DNA of 64,000 nucleotides from Streptomyces sp. CHD11 (GCF_018638295.1 NZ_JABTTS010000013.1:1-64000); one strand, 5' to 3'. Numbered from the stretch's first letter, positions 26,201 to 35,544 are shown. Made by a program: numbers and translations. Notes: a model not told the origin generated them from the sequence alone.

Positions 26201-26607
26201 GGCGTGAGAAGGCTCTTGGCGTAGCCGAGGTAGTCTCCTCCCAGCAGGGGGTAGGCCGCGGTGGCGGTGAGAGGATCGCCGGCCAGGGTGAACAGCTGGA
26301 GGGTGGTCTCCTCGTCCTCCTCGTCGGCACTGTCCATGGCACCCAGGAGGATCCGCGCGGCGGAGGCGAACCGCTTTTCGTCGGCGAGGTCGGGGTTGCT
26401 GAGCTTCATCACCTCGGCCACGAGCAGGCGTTCCTCACTGCCCAGCTCATTCCATCTCTCCCATACCTGGGGTTTGCAGCTGGCGAAGAACGCCGCGTGG
26501 CGGAAGGAGGCCAGCGGCTTGCCGTCGTCATCGTGCTGCGGGAAGTAGTGGGCGGCCAGGGCCAGCGCGGCGCGGACGAAGGCGTCCCTGATAGTCATCT
26601 GGCTCAT
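23284..26607 (-). CDS. DinG/XPD-type helicase of the pPIWI-RE island
   Basis: 1107 residues. The N-terminal 240 residues match the island-specific helical domain by position. Walker A is HAPTGTGKS at about 261-269; motif II is DEID near 460; motif VI is QLAGRARRGG. Four Cys at about 367, 386, 398 and 404 lie between motifs I and II, the position of the 4Fe-4S cluster in DinG/XPD helicases. It is predicted to unwind duplex DNA for the pPIWI-RE protein. The ATG at 26607 overlaps the stop of the REase gene (ATGA). Confidence 0.85.
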   Translation of the reverse strand: MSQMTIRDAFVRAALALAAHYFPQHDDDGKPLASFRHAAFFASCKPQVWERWNELGSEERLLVAEVMKLSNPDLADEKRFASAARILLGAMDSADEEDEETTLQLFTLAGDPLTATAAYPLLGGDYLGYAKSLLTPYRRPSSRRKPHEFAAPGQTYETNERTDGNEIVHGRVTIPRFPAFTQPLGHDTLPALTTRPSLGTVRVTVQELKDIAQLLDTQYQDTEAGPWLYKVLTGLLNRVKARDTDTVDVLDLLAGRTQIFHAPTGTGKSVLVRLLGSWAALNDYRVTLLVPDVKATLASVWDISRDLEILHEAGKTEHLATCAPLMSPSSRHERALKHAALVKEDPDAPGEWGKRGRRDVDHLAYGCAQQHWLDSAGSYRPGKENCLSLRGGGEMLACPWIPTCGKFTLAYQAADATVIVTNHHNFIQGTMRVGIQIDRRPVRSVTVREFVLRASDFVIIDEIDAFQAVAVDRCATTVDLHSRHPWTAEPQVLDTAAKHLPLRFEDQLIEPVSHVRLMAESLLTGLCTKAFRLNHHDDARVPRLRHEYDYEGWRLPRSKDRELISLLFPEYQVSDGQPLPSEAIHRLNALVPAPDLGEDDETAPAPMLLDPEWERVSSVLGAVVSPRGINQRDALKLRLHEALAPMISDGRARNRAIDHLLIRTLMSELDVSLAVLRDTAQSLRHSGLLTANRIIDSMRSGGIADVLPHGTIGRPINGYRVTGMKNPEKDAKLSTQHMAGDPHTYVSELGGLVSLITAGVERPIFGLSATAHFPQAVKEHVHAPVMWWMTDAQEESILVESSAVTYGNGHRKAGERIPIAGQFPSDKPEALREIGERLYETKLSRKLTRLAKSESTRTRARVILTANSYEQCGHIATGIAKAKGLSHRVCVLVREEDRLSNVRHLPDPSLVRRITVEEVEEFPQFGDILIAPLANIARGLNIVVNLRSAIHSIYLCVRPPLIIDDPTWMYGSVNAAGINSFPASGTSDPVQALQAAHTASRNHLSTILRSSPQLSTMDLVLQEQMVAGMLVSLIQLAGRARRGGTNMELHFVDYAFHDETWSSDLASIIERMASRWLPEERRQMAELYGEAVNAFLTYAGVDLALSA

Positions 26608-27875
26608 GCCCACACCACCCCGGCGCTCTGGCAGACCATCTTGGCGAAGTCGGTCATGGTCGCGGCCTTCATTCCGTACTTGTGGCAGGTCACGGTCAGC
26701 AGGGGGATCTGGTCGGCGCGGTGGTCGGGAACGACGAGCCATTCGGCGCCGCCCTTGTCGCCCTCGTTGCGGTGCAGGCTCTCGGCCAGGACACGGCCGT
26801 GGGTGTAGTCCTTCACATCCACGGTGAAGACGTGGGTGCTCCCGTCAGGGCCCTTGACCTCGATGCGATGGTCGTAGGCATCGCTCATCGGCCAGAGCTT
26901 GACGGCCTCGTCCACATCAGCCAGTGCGGCGGCCAGCCGCTTCCGCAGAACGGTGTGCAGACGCAGCTCGTGCAGGCCGGGCACGCAGGTGTAGCGCCAC
27001 ACGCCGCGCTTGAGGGCCAGGTGTCCCTCAACCGGCTTCGCCTCCGGCACGGCACCGGTGGTGCCCAGCGCGAGCGCCGCCTCGTGCGGAGGCGGGGTGT
27101 CGGGGCTGTCCGGATGCAGCTGCGGCGCGTCTCCGGACGTGGGCCGGAACACGAAGCTGGCACCGGTATCGGCGTGACGGCCGTAGAGGCAGGCGACGCG
27201 GTAGTACTCGCGGCCCGCACTCATCCGCTTGCTGATCTTCATGGGCCACTTGCACACTGTGCAGGGGAACCACCAGGTGCGGTAGACGGCGTGGTAGGGG
27301 ATCGGCTCGTAGAATCCGATCGCGTTGAGGGGCAGGCCGCGCTTATTCAGTTCGGCGGCCGTGCCGGCCGGGCATTCCACCAGCGTGGTGCGGTCCTTGA
27401 CGTACTGGGCGTCACCGCGGCCCTTGAGGATCTCGTACATCTGATCCTGGTCGATCTCGTCCTGAAGCTGCTCCTCGGTGAACCGCATCCGGCCGATCCG
27501 CCGAAGCCGTTTCAAAATCCGGTGCAGCTGGGAGGTCTCCCACTGCAGATCGAAGGCGTTGCCGGTGACGCAGCCCTCGGCGTCGACAACGGGAAAGTCG
27601 AGATCGCCGAAGCCGGACCGGTCCAGCCACGGCGGGAGCAGGCCGTCGATGGGACCGCGCAGCCTTCGGCGGAACTCGCCGAACGACAGCGGCACTCCGG
27701 GGCCGTACGCGGCGAGCAAGTCCCCGTGGTACCGCATCAGCTTCTCGGCCCGGTCCCTCGGGCTCAGGTCCGGGGCGGTGATCGTCTGACAGGCTTTGAT
27801 GAAGGTGAAGTTGATCAGGCGGAACGCCTCGAAATGCGAGAACGTCAGGCCGTCATCATCGACATGGGTCGTCAC
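26604..27875 (-). CDS. pPIWI-RE island REase-like nuclease (module Y plus REase)
   Basis: 423 residues. A Cys pair in CTVCKWPM (about 210) plus a later Cys may form a zinc site. The C-terminal part carries a PD-(D/E)xK-like signature: DHRIEVKGPDG followed by FTVDVKDY near residue 355, then WLVVPDHRADQIPLL. By gene order and architecture this is the restriction-endonuclease partner of the pPIWI-RE and DinG proteins. The GTG start is at 27875. It overlaps the helicase gene and is preceded by the XRE regulator 65 bases upstream. Confidence 0.75.
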   Translation of the reverse strand: MTTHVDDDGLTFSHFEAFRLINFTFIKACQTITAPDLSPRDRAEKLMRYHGDLLAAYGPGVPLSFGEFRRRLRGPIDGLLPPWLDRSGFGDLDFPVVDAEGCVTGNAFDLQWETSQLHRILKRLRRIGRMRFTEEQLQDEIDQDQMYEILKGRGDAQYVKDRTTLVECPAGTAAELNKRGLPLNAIGFYEPIPYHAVYRTWWFPCTVCKWPMKISKRMSAGREYYRVACLYGRHADTGASFVFRPTSGDAPQLHPDSPDTPPPHEAALALGTTGAVPEAKPVEGHLALKRGVWRYTCVPGLHELRLHTVLRKRLAAALADVDEAVKLWPMSDAYDHRIEVKGPDGSTHVFTVDVKDYTHGRVLAESLHRNEGDKGGAEWLVVPDHRADQIPLLTVTCHKYGMKAATMTDFAKMVCQSAGVVWA

Positions 27876-27940
27876 GGGAGACGACGGTAGAGCAAGGGTC
27901 TGACAATGCCCCCGGAACGGCCTCGGAGCGCCCTAAATGA

Positions 27941-29206
27941 TCATTGTGCTGGAGACGTCGCAGCTGGGTACATCTCCGCATAGACGTGCAGGTAGGAGGC
28001 AATGTGCTGCTGCCCGAGACCGGTGGTGTGCCACCGGTACTCGAGGACGTGCGTATCACCCGGCGCCATCCGGGGACGCAGTTCGATGAAGCCTCTGCTG
28101 GGATGCGCCTGGCGCTTCGGTCGATAACCGACAGCCAAGTAGAAAAGGGACTTACCTGTCAGCTCGCTCTCGTGGAGACCCTCCGGGCCAGCCGCAGCAA
28201 CACGCAGTAGAACGCCCCACAACCATTCAGACAGCAGATGCGCGGGAGGCGCCGACTCCGAGGGCTCTCCCAGCCCAGCGCGGGCACAGGCACGGCCGCG
28301 GCGCGTAATCTCCACCAGGGTCCGGTCTACCTCACCGACCCCCGGAACCTCCACGCGGTCCTTGGTCACTTTGATCAGTCCCAGCCGCACCAGGGAGTGG
28401 AGAGTGGCCCCAGCCCCTTGATTATGGACGCCAGCGCGCCGCAGGCGCTGCTGAAGGCGCGTGTGGCCGACTACTTCGGTGGGTGCGTCGAGAGCGAACG
28501 GCAACTTCCGCCACTGCTTGGCCGGCGGAACCCCGACCTGGTTCTGCCGGCGCATCCACATCTCCGTTTCAGTCATCTGGTCATCGCGCAGGATTTCACC
28601 TAGATAAACCCGCTGCCGTTCATTCAGCCCCTCCCAACCCTCGACCGCTGACGTCGGCGGACCGTGCCGCTCCCGCTCGGGCAGGTGCGGGGGCTCATTA
28701 GCCGGGCGCGTACGCATCCAGGCGTCCATCACCATCCGGACCGGCACCTCGTATACGGCGGCAAGCTGCTGCACGAGCCGGCCCGTGTGTCCCGGCTTCC
28801 TCCAATTCCAACCGGACACCTGGCGGCCCCGCTCCAGGCAGCGGACTTTGTGCGCGTCCACGAACAGATCACGGCCTACGGCAGTCGCGCGAAGGCGGGT
28901 GGCGACCTCCTCCGCGGTGAGACCAGCGGCATACCGGAGGTCAACCAGCGTCTCGGACCCGCTGGGCGTACCCGTGAGGTCGGCGGTGGCGCAGCCCAGA
29001 GCATCGGCGAGCCGCCGCACGTTCCTGGCTTCAGGCACGTACCTGCCCTCCTCCCAGTACGCGACCACGCGGTACGTGACCCCCACGAGATCAGCAAGCT
29101 CCTGCGGAGTAAGCCCAGCCTGCTCGCGTAGGGCCCTGATCTTGGTGTGCTCAACGGCTAGCAGATGCCTCGGCATACTCGTATAGAACCTCAGTGAAGA
29201 CTTCAT
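27941..29206 (-). CDS. XRE-family transcriptional regulator heading the pPIWI-RE operon
   Basis: 421 residues. The N-terminal XRE helix-turn-helix is about residues 20-75 (KIRALREQAGLTPQELADLV, TYRVVAYWEEGRYVP). A second helix-turn-helix-like region follows (AGLTAEEVATRLRA), then a larger C-terminal domain with winged-helix character (VRLGLIKVTKDRVEV). It is on the same strand and only 65 bases before the REase gene, so it probably controls the island. Met11 (29176), behind a GAGG, is an alternative start. Confidence 0.8.
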   Translation of the reverse strand: MKSSLRFYTSMPRHLLAVEHTKIRALREQAGLTPQELADLVGVTYRVVAYWEEGRYVPEARNVRRLADALGCATADLTGTPSGSETLVDLRYAAGLTAEEVATRLRATAVGRDLFVDAHKVRCLERGRQVSGWNWRKPGHTGRLVQQLAAVYEVPVRMVMDAWMRTRPANEPPHLPERERHGPPTSAVEGWEGLNERQRVYLGEILRDDQMTETEMWMRRQNQVGVPPAKQWRKLPFALDAPTEVVGHTRLQQRLRRAGVHNQGAGATLHSLVRLGLIKVTKDRVEVPGVGEVDRTLVEITRRGRACARAGLGEPSESAPPAHLLSEWLWGVLLRVAAAGPEGLHESELTGKSLFYLAVGYRPKRQAHPSRGFIELRPRMAPGDTHVLEYRWHTTGLGQQHIASYLHVYAEMYPAATSPAQ

Positions 29207-29726
29207 GGCAACTGATCAGCGCCGGGCGGCTGTCAGCGTGGAGATGAGTTCAAGCGAGTGCGGGATCGTGCCTGGAGCCCAGAGACCGTCATGATCGTGT
29301 CCCGAGATGGAGTTGTTGGTGGTGAGGGCGTAGACAGTGCCGCCAGGGAGCGCATCGGGACCGAGTCATGCACCTGCCGGGCGGGCGATCGAAGAGGTGA
29401 CCTGTCGACCAGAGGGGCGGGCGCGCCAGACATCACATAAGGGGGCGGTCGCCGGACGGGTCCGCGCCGTCGGAGGGCCAGGTCCGCGGCGTCGCTGTGG
29501 CGCCCTCTCCGTCAGTCCCTCGGAGCGTCGCCCGCTGGGCACGTTTCGTGGTCCTGGGGAGGGATATCGTTGGCGGGTCGTCCGCACGGGGATGCGACTA
29601 CCCGCGCATGTCCAGTCGGCGGCATGTCCGCTGGATGCGCGCCCGGCATCCCTTACTAGGCGGGCTGATAAGAACACCACGACCTTCGGGTCGCCGCCCT
29701 GTGACGAGCAAGGACACCCCCGACTG
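29207..29726. other. Divergent promoter region between XRE and hsdM
   Basis: About 520 bases with no convincing gene. It must hold the promoters of the leftward defence operon and the rightward type I operon. AAGGA lies about 15 bases before the hsdM ATG. No clear inverted repeat was found. Confidence 0.45.
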
Positions 29727-31295
29727 ATGGCAGTAACGCAGCAGCAGATCGAAAACCGGTTGTGGGACGCCGCCGATGAGCTGCGCGTGGCGATGCCCGA
29801 AGCGCAGTACGCGTCGGTCGTCTTCCCGCTGATGTTTTGGAAGTACCTGTCGGACACCTGGGAGCACTATCACCAGGAGTTCCTGGCCGAGAACGACCTG
29901 GACAGCCTCTCCGCGGCGGAAGCCCGCGAAATCGAGTACCGCGACTACCAGTCGTTCGAGATTCCGTTCATCTACCCGGGCACCGTTGCCGAGCGGCGCG
30001 CCTCCTGGTCGTCCATCCTCACCACCATCACCCAGCCTGGCCTTGGCCAGCGGGTCCGCGCCTCCTTGCAGGCCATCGAGACAGCCAACCCTGGCAAGTT
30101 CTCCCGCATCTTCGGGTCCATGGCCTGGACCTCCGAAGAGGTGCTGGCGGGGGACGTGCTGGCGGCGGTTATGCGGGCGATGGACCGCACCCCGAAGATG
30201 CACGAGGGCAACATGTCCCACGACGTGCTCGGCGGAGCGTACGAGTACCTGCTGAAGCGGTTCTCCGACGGGTCCGGCACTCGCGCCGGCCAGTTCTTCA
30301 CCCCGCGCGAGGTCGTCGAGCTGCTTGTCGAGATTTTGGACCCCCAGAACTTCGAGTCGGTGTACGACCCGACTTGCGGATCCGGCGGCATGCTCATCGC
30401 CGCCGCGAACCTCCTGAAGGCCCATGGCAGGCGTGGCTACACGCTCAAGCTGTACGGGCAGGAAGCCGTACCGGACACCGCAGGTGTGGCCCGCATGAAC
30501 CTCTTCATGCACAATCTCACCCAGTTCCAGGTCGAGGTCGGCGACACCCTGAAGGACCCGCGTTTCAAGAAGCCGGACGGGTCCGTCGCGCAGTTCGATG
30601 TGATCGTCGCCAACCCGCCCTACAGTCTGAAGTGGAAGCCCTGGACCAATGACCCGCGCGCCCTCGGCGGAGTCGCCCCACAGTCGTCGGCGGACTGGGC
30701 GTTCGTGCAGCACATGATCGCCAGCATGGACCAGAAGAACGGGCGCGCCGGCGTTGTCTTGCCCCACGGCGTCCTCTTCCGGGGCGGCCAGGAAGCAGCC
30801 ATCCGTCAGCGCGTCCTGGACGATGACCTGCTCGAAGCGGTCATCGGTCTGCCAGCCAACCTCTTCTACTCGACCTCCATCCCCACGGCGATCCTGGTGT
30901 TCCGTGGAGTCGGCACCAAGGCCGACGAGCGCCAGAAGGGGGTGCTGTTCATCGATGCCTCCAAGCGGTTCGCCAAGGGCAAGAACCGCAATGTCCTGAC
31001 CAAGGCGGATATTGCCGACGTCGTGACCGCCTACCACTCGAACTACGATTTCGACGGCAACCTGGTGGATCCTGACGGCGACGGACTCGCGGCGCGGTTG
31101 GTCCCGGCCACGGAGATCGCGGCGAACGGGTACGACCTCAACGTCGGCCGCTACATCAAGCAGGCCGCTGCAGAACAGGAGGATCTCGGCACCCTCATCG
31201 ACGCCTACAACATCGCCAGAGCCGAACGGCAGAAGACTGAGGCTCGCATGCTCGCTGCCCTTGCTGATGCCGGGATCGAGGGCTTCGATGAGTGA
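29727..31295 (+). CDS. hsdM: Type I restriction-modification methyltransferase subunit HsdM
   Basis: 522 residues. The N-terminal helical HsdM domain is followed by the N6-adenine methyltransferase core: AGQFFTPREVVELL, motif I as DPTCGSGGML, and motif IV as NPPYS. Later blocks GVLFRGGQEAAIR and GLPANLFYSTSIPTAILVF are typical. It methylates the host target sequence together with HsdS. ATG at 29727. It overlaps hsdS by eight bases. Confidence 0.96.
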   Translation: MAVTQQQIENRLWDAADELRVAMPEAQYASVVFPLMFWKYLSDTWEHYHQEFLAENDLDSLSAAEAREIEYRDYQSFEIPFIYPGTVAERRASWSSILTTITQPGLGQRVRASLQAIETANPGKFSRIFGSMAWTSEEVLAGDVLAAVMRAMDRTPKMHEGNMSHDVLGGAYEYLLKRFSDGSGTRAGQFFTPREVVELLVEILDPQNFESVYDPTCGSGGMLIAAANLLKAHGRRGYTLKLYGQEAVPDTAGVARMNLFMHNLTQFQVEVGDTLKDPRFKKPDGSVAQFDVIVANPPYSLKWKPWTNDPRALGGVAPQSSADWAFVQHMIASMDQKNGRAGVVLPHGVLFRGGQEAAIRQRVLDDDLLEAVIGLPANLFYSTSIPTAILVFRGVGTKADERQKGVLFIDASKRFAKGKNRNVLTKADIADVVTAYHSNYDFDGNLVDPDGDGLAARLVPATEIAANGYDLNVGRYIKQAAAEQEDLGTLIDAYNIARAERQKTEARMLAALADAGIEGFDE

Positions 31296-32463
31296 GTGGA
31301 AGAAGGTGCGTTTGGGCGAGGTTGCTGAATCATTTCGCGTGCGAGTTGATCCTTCGGATCTCGGGGACGCCAAGGTCGTGCATTTCAGCATCCCTGCTTT
31401 CGACGTCAGGATGACTCCGACTGTCGAGCCAGCGAGTGGCATCCACAGCCACAAGTTCCGCGTCGATGAAGACAGCGTTCTTGTTTCAATGTTGAATCCG
31501 AGAATTCCTCGTGTGTGGTTCGCTGCGGGAGCTGAGAACGCCCTAGCCTCAACTGAATTCGCCGTGCTTCGCCCGAAAGATCCTCGGACGAGCCTTGCCT
31601 TCCTCTATTGCCTTTGCCGGTCTAGCAGCTTCACTTCGATGCTCGATGAGAGATCGACCGGCACCACAGGCAGCCGAAAGAGATCGAAGGCGGCGGATGC
31701 GTTGGCATATACCTTCTTCTTGCCTCCACTGCGGGTGCAAGAGCGGATCGTCGAGGTCATCGGGACAGTCGACGACCAGATTGTCGCACTGGACGCGGAG
31801 ACGGAAGCGCTAAAGGGTATGTACCGGGCGGCGACATCTCTGCTCTGGTGCACTCCTGCGGGCGAAGAGGCGGATTCCCGACTCCTCAGCGACGTGATGC
31901 GCCTCGATGTCCTGCGGGTCCCGATGGAAGCTGGAACGACCTACCACCTTGCTGGAGTGCTTAATGCCGGTAAGGGACTTGTGGATAAGGATGCGTTCGA
32001 CGGGGTGGACACCGAGTACACCGCAATGAATGTCCTTCGGGAGAACCAGGTGGTGATGCGGAAGCTGACTGCTTGGGAGGGGCCGATCACGGTGGTTCCG
32101 GCAGGGTTCGACGGCTTCGTGGCGAGCAACGAGTTCCCGACCTTCACCCTTGCCAGTGACATCGCTCCGGGATGGATGAAGCACGTATGCCGCACGCCCA
32201 GGCTGTGGGCCGAGATGCAGAGCCGCGTCGTCGGGACCGTGCAGCGCCGTAAGCGGCTCAACCCCGACCAGCTTCTGTCGGTGGCGCTTCCCGTCCCCTC
32301 CCGACCTGAGCAAGAGCAGGTGGCGGAGGCACTCGATGCGATCGAGGAGCAGATCGCTGCGATCCACGCGGAGGCCGCCCGTCTTCGTGAAGTCCGGGCA
32401 CGGCTGCTGTCGGGGTTGCTGGACCGCACCATCGACATCGAGTCCGCCGAGCTGGGGGTCTGA
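31288..32463 (+). CDS. hsdS: Type I specificity subunit HsdS
   Basis: 391 residues with two target-recognition domains, each followed by a conserved helix (first DDQIVALDAETEALKGMYRA, second EQIAAIHAEAARLREVRARL). It defines the DNA sequence recognised by the HsdM and HsdR subunits. The first recognition domain is AT-richer than its surroundings: the samples 31321-31380 and 31441-31500 are 57% and 48% GC, against 70% for 32281-32340. That suggests the TRD was exchanged. ATG at 31288. Confidence 0.92.
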   Translation: MSEWKKVRLGEVAESFRVRVDPSDLGDAKVVHFSIPAFDVRMTPTVEPASGIHSHKFRVDEDSVLVSMLNPRIPRVWFAAGAENALASTEFAVLRPKDPRTSLAFLYCLCRSSSFTSMLDERSTGTTGSRKRSKAADALAYTFFLPPLRVQERIVEVIGTVDDQIVALDAETEALKGMYRAATSLLWCTPAGEEADSRLLSDVMRLDVLRVPMEAGTTYHLAGVLNAGKGLVDKDAFDGVDTEYTAMNVLRENQVVMRKLTAWEGPITVVPAGFDGFVASNEFPTFTLASDIAPGWMKHVCRTPRLWAEMQSRVVGTVQRRKRLNPDQLLSVALPVPSRPEQEQVAEALDAIEEQIAAIHAEAARLREVRARLLSGLLDRTIDIESAELGV

Positions 32464-32466
32464 GCC

Positions 32467-35400
32467 GTGGCGAAGGGCATTCGGGAGCGTGAGTTCCAGA
32501 ACCTGATGATCCAGTGGTCCCTCCCGATGGGGTGGGGCTTTACGGCGGGCAGGTCGTTGCCGCGTGCGACGACGCAGACGGTGGTAGCCGGCCAACTGCG
32601 GGACGCCATCGTCCGGCTCAACCCTGAGGTGATCGACGGGTTCGACGTGGACGTAGTGGTCGAGGAGATCGTCGCCACGGTCAACGCCGTCGAGGGCGGC
32701 CTGGTGCGGGCTAATGAGCAGGTGCTGCGCCTGCTGCGCGGGCGTAAGGAGTTCCGGGACGCCGACGGCTTGTGGCACGCCCTTCGCCTGATCGACTTCG
32801 AGCGCCCGAGCGCCAACACGCTGGTCGTGTCGGACGAGGTGGCCATCACCGTCCCCGGCAAGACTTCCCGTCGGTTCGACCTCGTGTACTGGGTCAACGG
32901 CCTGCCCTTGGTCGTGGTCGAGGTGAAGTCCCCGACCTCGAAGTCCGGGTGGGTTGACGCCGCCCGCGAGATCAACGACGTGTACGCCACCGAGTACCCG
33001 TGGTTCTTCACCCCCAACGTCTTCGCCGTCTCCTCCGACGGGCTGAAGCTGCGGTTCGGTGCCGCTGGCGCACCCACGAACCTGTGGCAGCCGTTCCGGT
33101 CCACCGCCGACGACGAAAACCTGTCCGGGCAGGCCGACGTGCAGCGCTCCGTCGAGCTGCTGATGAACCCGGCCACGATCCTGGACATGCTCGCCAACTT
33201 CGCCCTCTTCGACACCTCCGGGGGTGGGGTGGACAAGAAGTACCTGCCCCGCTACCCGCAGATGGAGGCCGCGCACCTGATCCACGAGCGGGTGCTGGAG
33301 GGTGGGTCGAAGGGCCTGATATGGCACCACCAGGGGTCCGGGAAGACGCTGCTGATGGTGTTCGCCGCCTCGCTGCTGCTGACCGACACCCGCACTGAGT
33401 CGCCCACGATCATCCTGCTCTCGGACAGGACCCAGCTCGTCCGGCAGACCTCTGGGGTGTTCACCTCCGCGATGGGGGACGCCTACTTCCACCAGCCCGC
33501 CACCAGCGCGGAGCTGCGGGCGCTGCTGGCCGACGACGTGCGCGGCGTCATCTCCACGACCGTCCACAAGTTTGCCGACGCCGGCAAGAACCTGTCGACC
33601 CGCGACAACATCATCGTGCTGGTCGACGAGGCACACCGCACCCAGTCCGCCCGGGAGAAGTCCCTGGCCGGGCAGATGCGCGCAGCGTTGCCGCACGCGA
33701 AGTTCTTCGGCATGACCGGCACCCCAGTCCGCAATCTCGCCACCGACACCTTCGCCCTCTTCGGCGAAGAGAGCGACCCGGGCAGGGTGCTGCATCGGTA
33801 CTCGGTGTCCCGGTCCCTGCTGGACGAGGCCACCGTCCCGGTCATGCTGGACCCGCACCCGGTCTCCTTCGAGATGAACGACCAGGCGTTGCAGGCCGAG
33901 TTCGACCAGTTCGCCGACGACTTCGACCTCGACGACCCCGACCGCGAAACCCTGTCCCGCAAGTTCGGGCGCCTCACCAGTGTGTTCACCAACCCCAACC
34001 GCATCCACGCGGTCTGCCAACACATCGTGGACCACTACTTGGCCGGCGCCTACCGCAACGGCCTCAAGGCCCAGGTCGTCGCCTACAACCGTGAGCTGGC
34101 CGTGGCATACACGGACAAGATCAACGAGCTGCTGGTCGGTTTCGAGGCGTCCCGGGTGCTCGCCGCGGTCGGGAAACATGACCGGATCACCGCCGAGGTG
34201 AACATCTCCGTCTCGGACTCCAAAGACGAAGACCCTGCCATGCGGAAGTTCCGGCTCTCGGAGGCCGAGGAGGAGGAGCAGAAGCGGCGCTTCCTCACCC
34301 CGGACGACCCACTATGCTTCCTGGTGGTGACCGCGAAGCTCATGACCGGGTTCGACGCCCCCAACGAGGGTGTGCTCTACCTGGACAAGCCGCTGAAGGC
34401 CCACACCTTGTTCCAGACAATCACCCGCCCGAACCGCACCTGGATCTCCCCGACCGGGTTTGTGAAGACCACCGGCGTAGTCGTGGACTACATTGGCCTG
34501 GCCGAAGAGGTCCAGCGGGCCGTCACTGACCCCACTTCGGGAAAGGCCGACAAGGGCGGAGGGTTCGTCACCGACCTGTCCGAGCTGGTCGCCGAGTTCC
34601 GCACAGTCTTCGCCCGCATCGAAGACCTCTTCGTGGACGTGGACGGCCTGGACCTCACAGTTCACGGATATGAGTCCGTGCGATCCATCAACGTCTTCCT
34701 GGACGCCAACCCGGGCGCCGCTGAGGTGTTCTCCAAGGACTACCGGCTCCTGGCCCGCCTGTATCCGCTCATCAGCACCGACAAGCGGGTTGCCAAGTAC
34801 CGGGACGGTTTCGGGCTGTTCGGGTCCGTGTACACGACCCTGTTTAAGAAGTCGCCCGACGAGGAGAGGAAGGAACGGCTGGCCGAGCTGGGGCCGATGG
34901 TCCTGGAAATTATCAACGCCCACGTCCACTCCTTCTCTGTGGTCGCCTCTCAGGAGGAAGCCCTCGTCCTAGACGCCCAGGGCATCGCTGTACTCAAGGA
35001 ACTGCTGGCCCTCGTCCGCCCCAAGCCCGACAAGGACGCCAGCGAGGACGAGACGCCGCCGTCCGCGGCGGAGATCCTGGATCGCATCAAGGCCGCCCTC
35101 GACAAGGGCGTCGAACCAGGCTCCGTGAAGTACACCGCCCTCGCGGAGCGCATCAAGCAGCTGCGGGACCGGATCATCCAGAACGCCCAGGACGCCCTGG
35201 GATTTCTGTCCGAAGCACTCCGGGTCGCCCGTGCCATTGTGGACGCCGAGAAGCACCCCGACGAAGCCGTTATCGTGCTGGACGATGACCACGTGGGCGT
35301 CCTGTCGCGGATCATTCACGATCACGCACCGGTCGGCCTCACCGTTACGGAAAGGAACCTAGCTGAGGAGATCGATCAGGTGGTCACCCAAACTCTCGCC

Positions 35401-35544
35401 CGGTCCTGGGACAACGCGGACGCTCGCAACCGGGGTGTTCGCCGCGCCACCGCCATGGTCTTCCGCCGGTACATGGTGAAGCCGGTGGGGGAGCCGTATG
35501 ATTCCACTGTCGCCTACATCGAAGCCCACTACCTGGTTGATTGA
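32467..35544 (+). CDS. hsdR: Type I restriction endonuclease subunit HsdR
   Basis: 1025 residues. The N-terminal nuclease has the PD-(D/E)xK core in FDLVYWVNGLPLVVVEVKSP (about 138-157). The translocase has Walker A QGSGKT (about 290), DEAH (about 386), GMTGTPV and later helicase motifs (VVTAKLMTGFDAP, QTITRPNRTW). It cleaves unmodified DNA after ATP-driven translocation. The GTG at 32467 follows the hsdS stop by one base. Confidence 0.96.
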   Translation: MAKGIREREFQNLMIQWSLPMGWGFTAGRSLPRATTQTVVAGQLRDAIVRLNPEVIDGFDVDVVVEEIVATVNAVEGGLVRANEQVLRLLRGRKEFRDADGLWHALRLIDFERPSANTLVVSDEVAITVPGKTSRRFDLVYWVNGLPLVVVEVKSPTSKSGWVDAAREINDVYATEYPWFFTPNVFAVSSDGLKLRFGAAGAPTNLWQPFRSTADDENLSGQADVQRSVELLMNPATILDMLANFALFDTSGGGVDKKYLPRYPQMEAAHLIHERVLEGGSKGLIWHHQGSGKTLLMVFAASLLLTDTRTESPTIILLSDRTQLVRQTSGVFTSAMGDAYFHQPATSAELRALLADDVRGVISTTVHKFADAGKNLSTRDNIIVLVDEAHRTQSAREKSLAGQMRAALPHAKFFGMTGTPVRNLATDTFALFGEESDPGRVLHRYSVSRSLLDEATVPVMLDPHPVSFEMNDQALQAEFDQFADDFDLDDPDRETLSRKFGRLTSVFTNPNRIHAVCQHIVDHYLAGAYRNGLKAQVVAYNRELAVAYTDKINELLVGFEASRVLAAVGKHDRITAEVNISVSDSKDEDPAMRKFRLSEAEEEEQKRRFLTPDDPLCFLVVTAKLMTGFDAPNEGVLYLDKPLKAHTLFQTITRPNRTWISPTGFVKTTGVVVDYIGLAEEVQRAVTDPTSGKADKGGGFVTDLSELVAEFRTVFARIEDLFVDVDGLDLTVHGYESVRSINVFLDANPGAAEVFSKDYRLLARLYPLISTDKRVAKYRDGFGLFGSVYTTLFKKSPDEERKERLAELGPMVLEIINAHVHSFSVVASQEEALVLDAQGIAVLKELLALVRPKPDKDASEDETPPSAAEILDRIKAALDKGVEPGSVKYTALAERIKQLRDRIIQNAQDALGFLSEALRVARAIVDAEKHPDEAVIVLDDDHVGVLSRIIHDHAPVGLTVTERNLAEEIDQVVTQTLARSWDNADARNRGVRRATAMVFRRYMVKPVGEPYDSTVAYIEAHYLVD

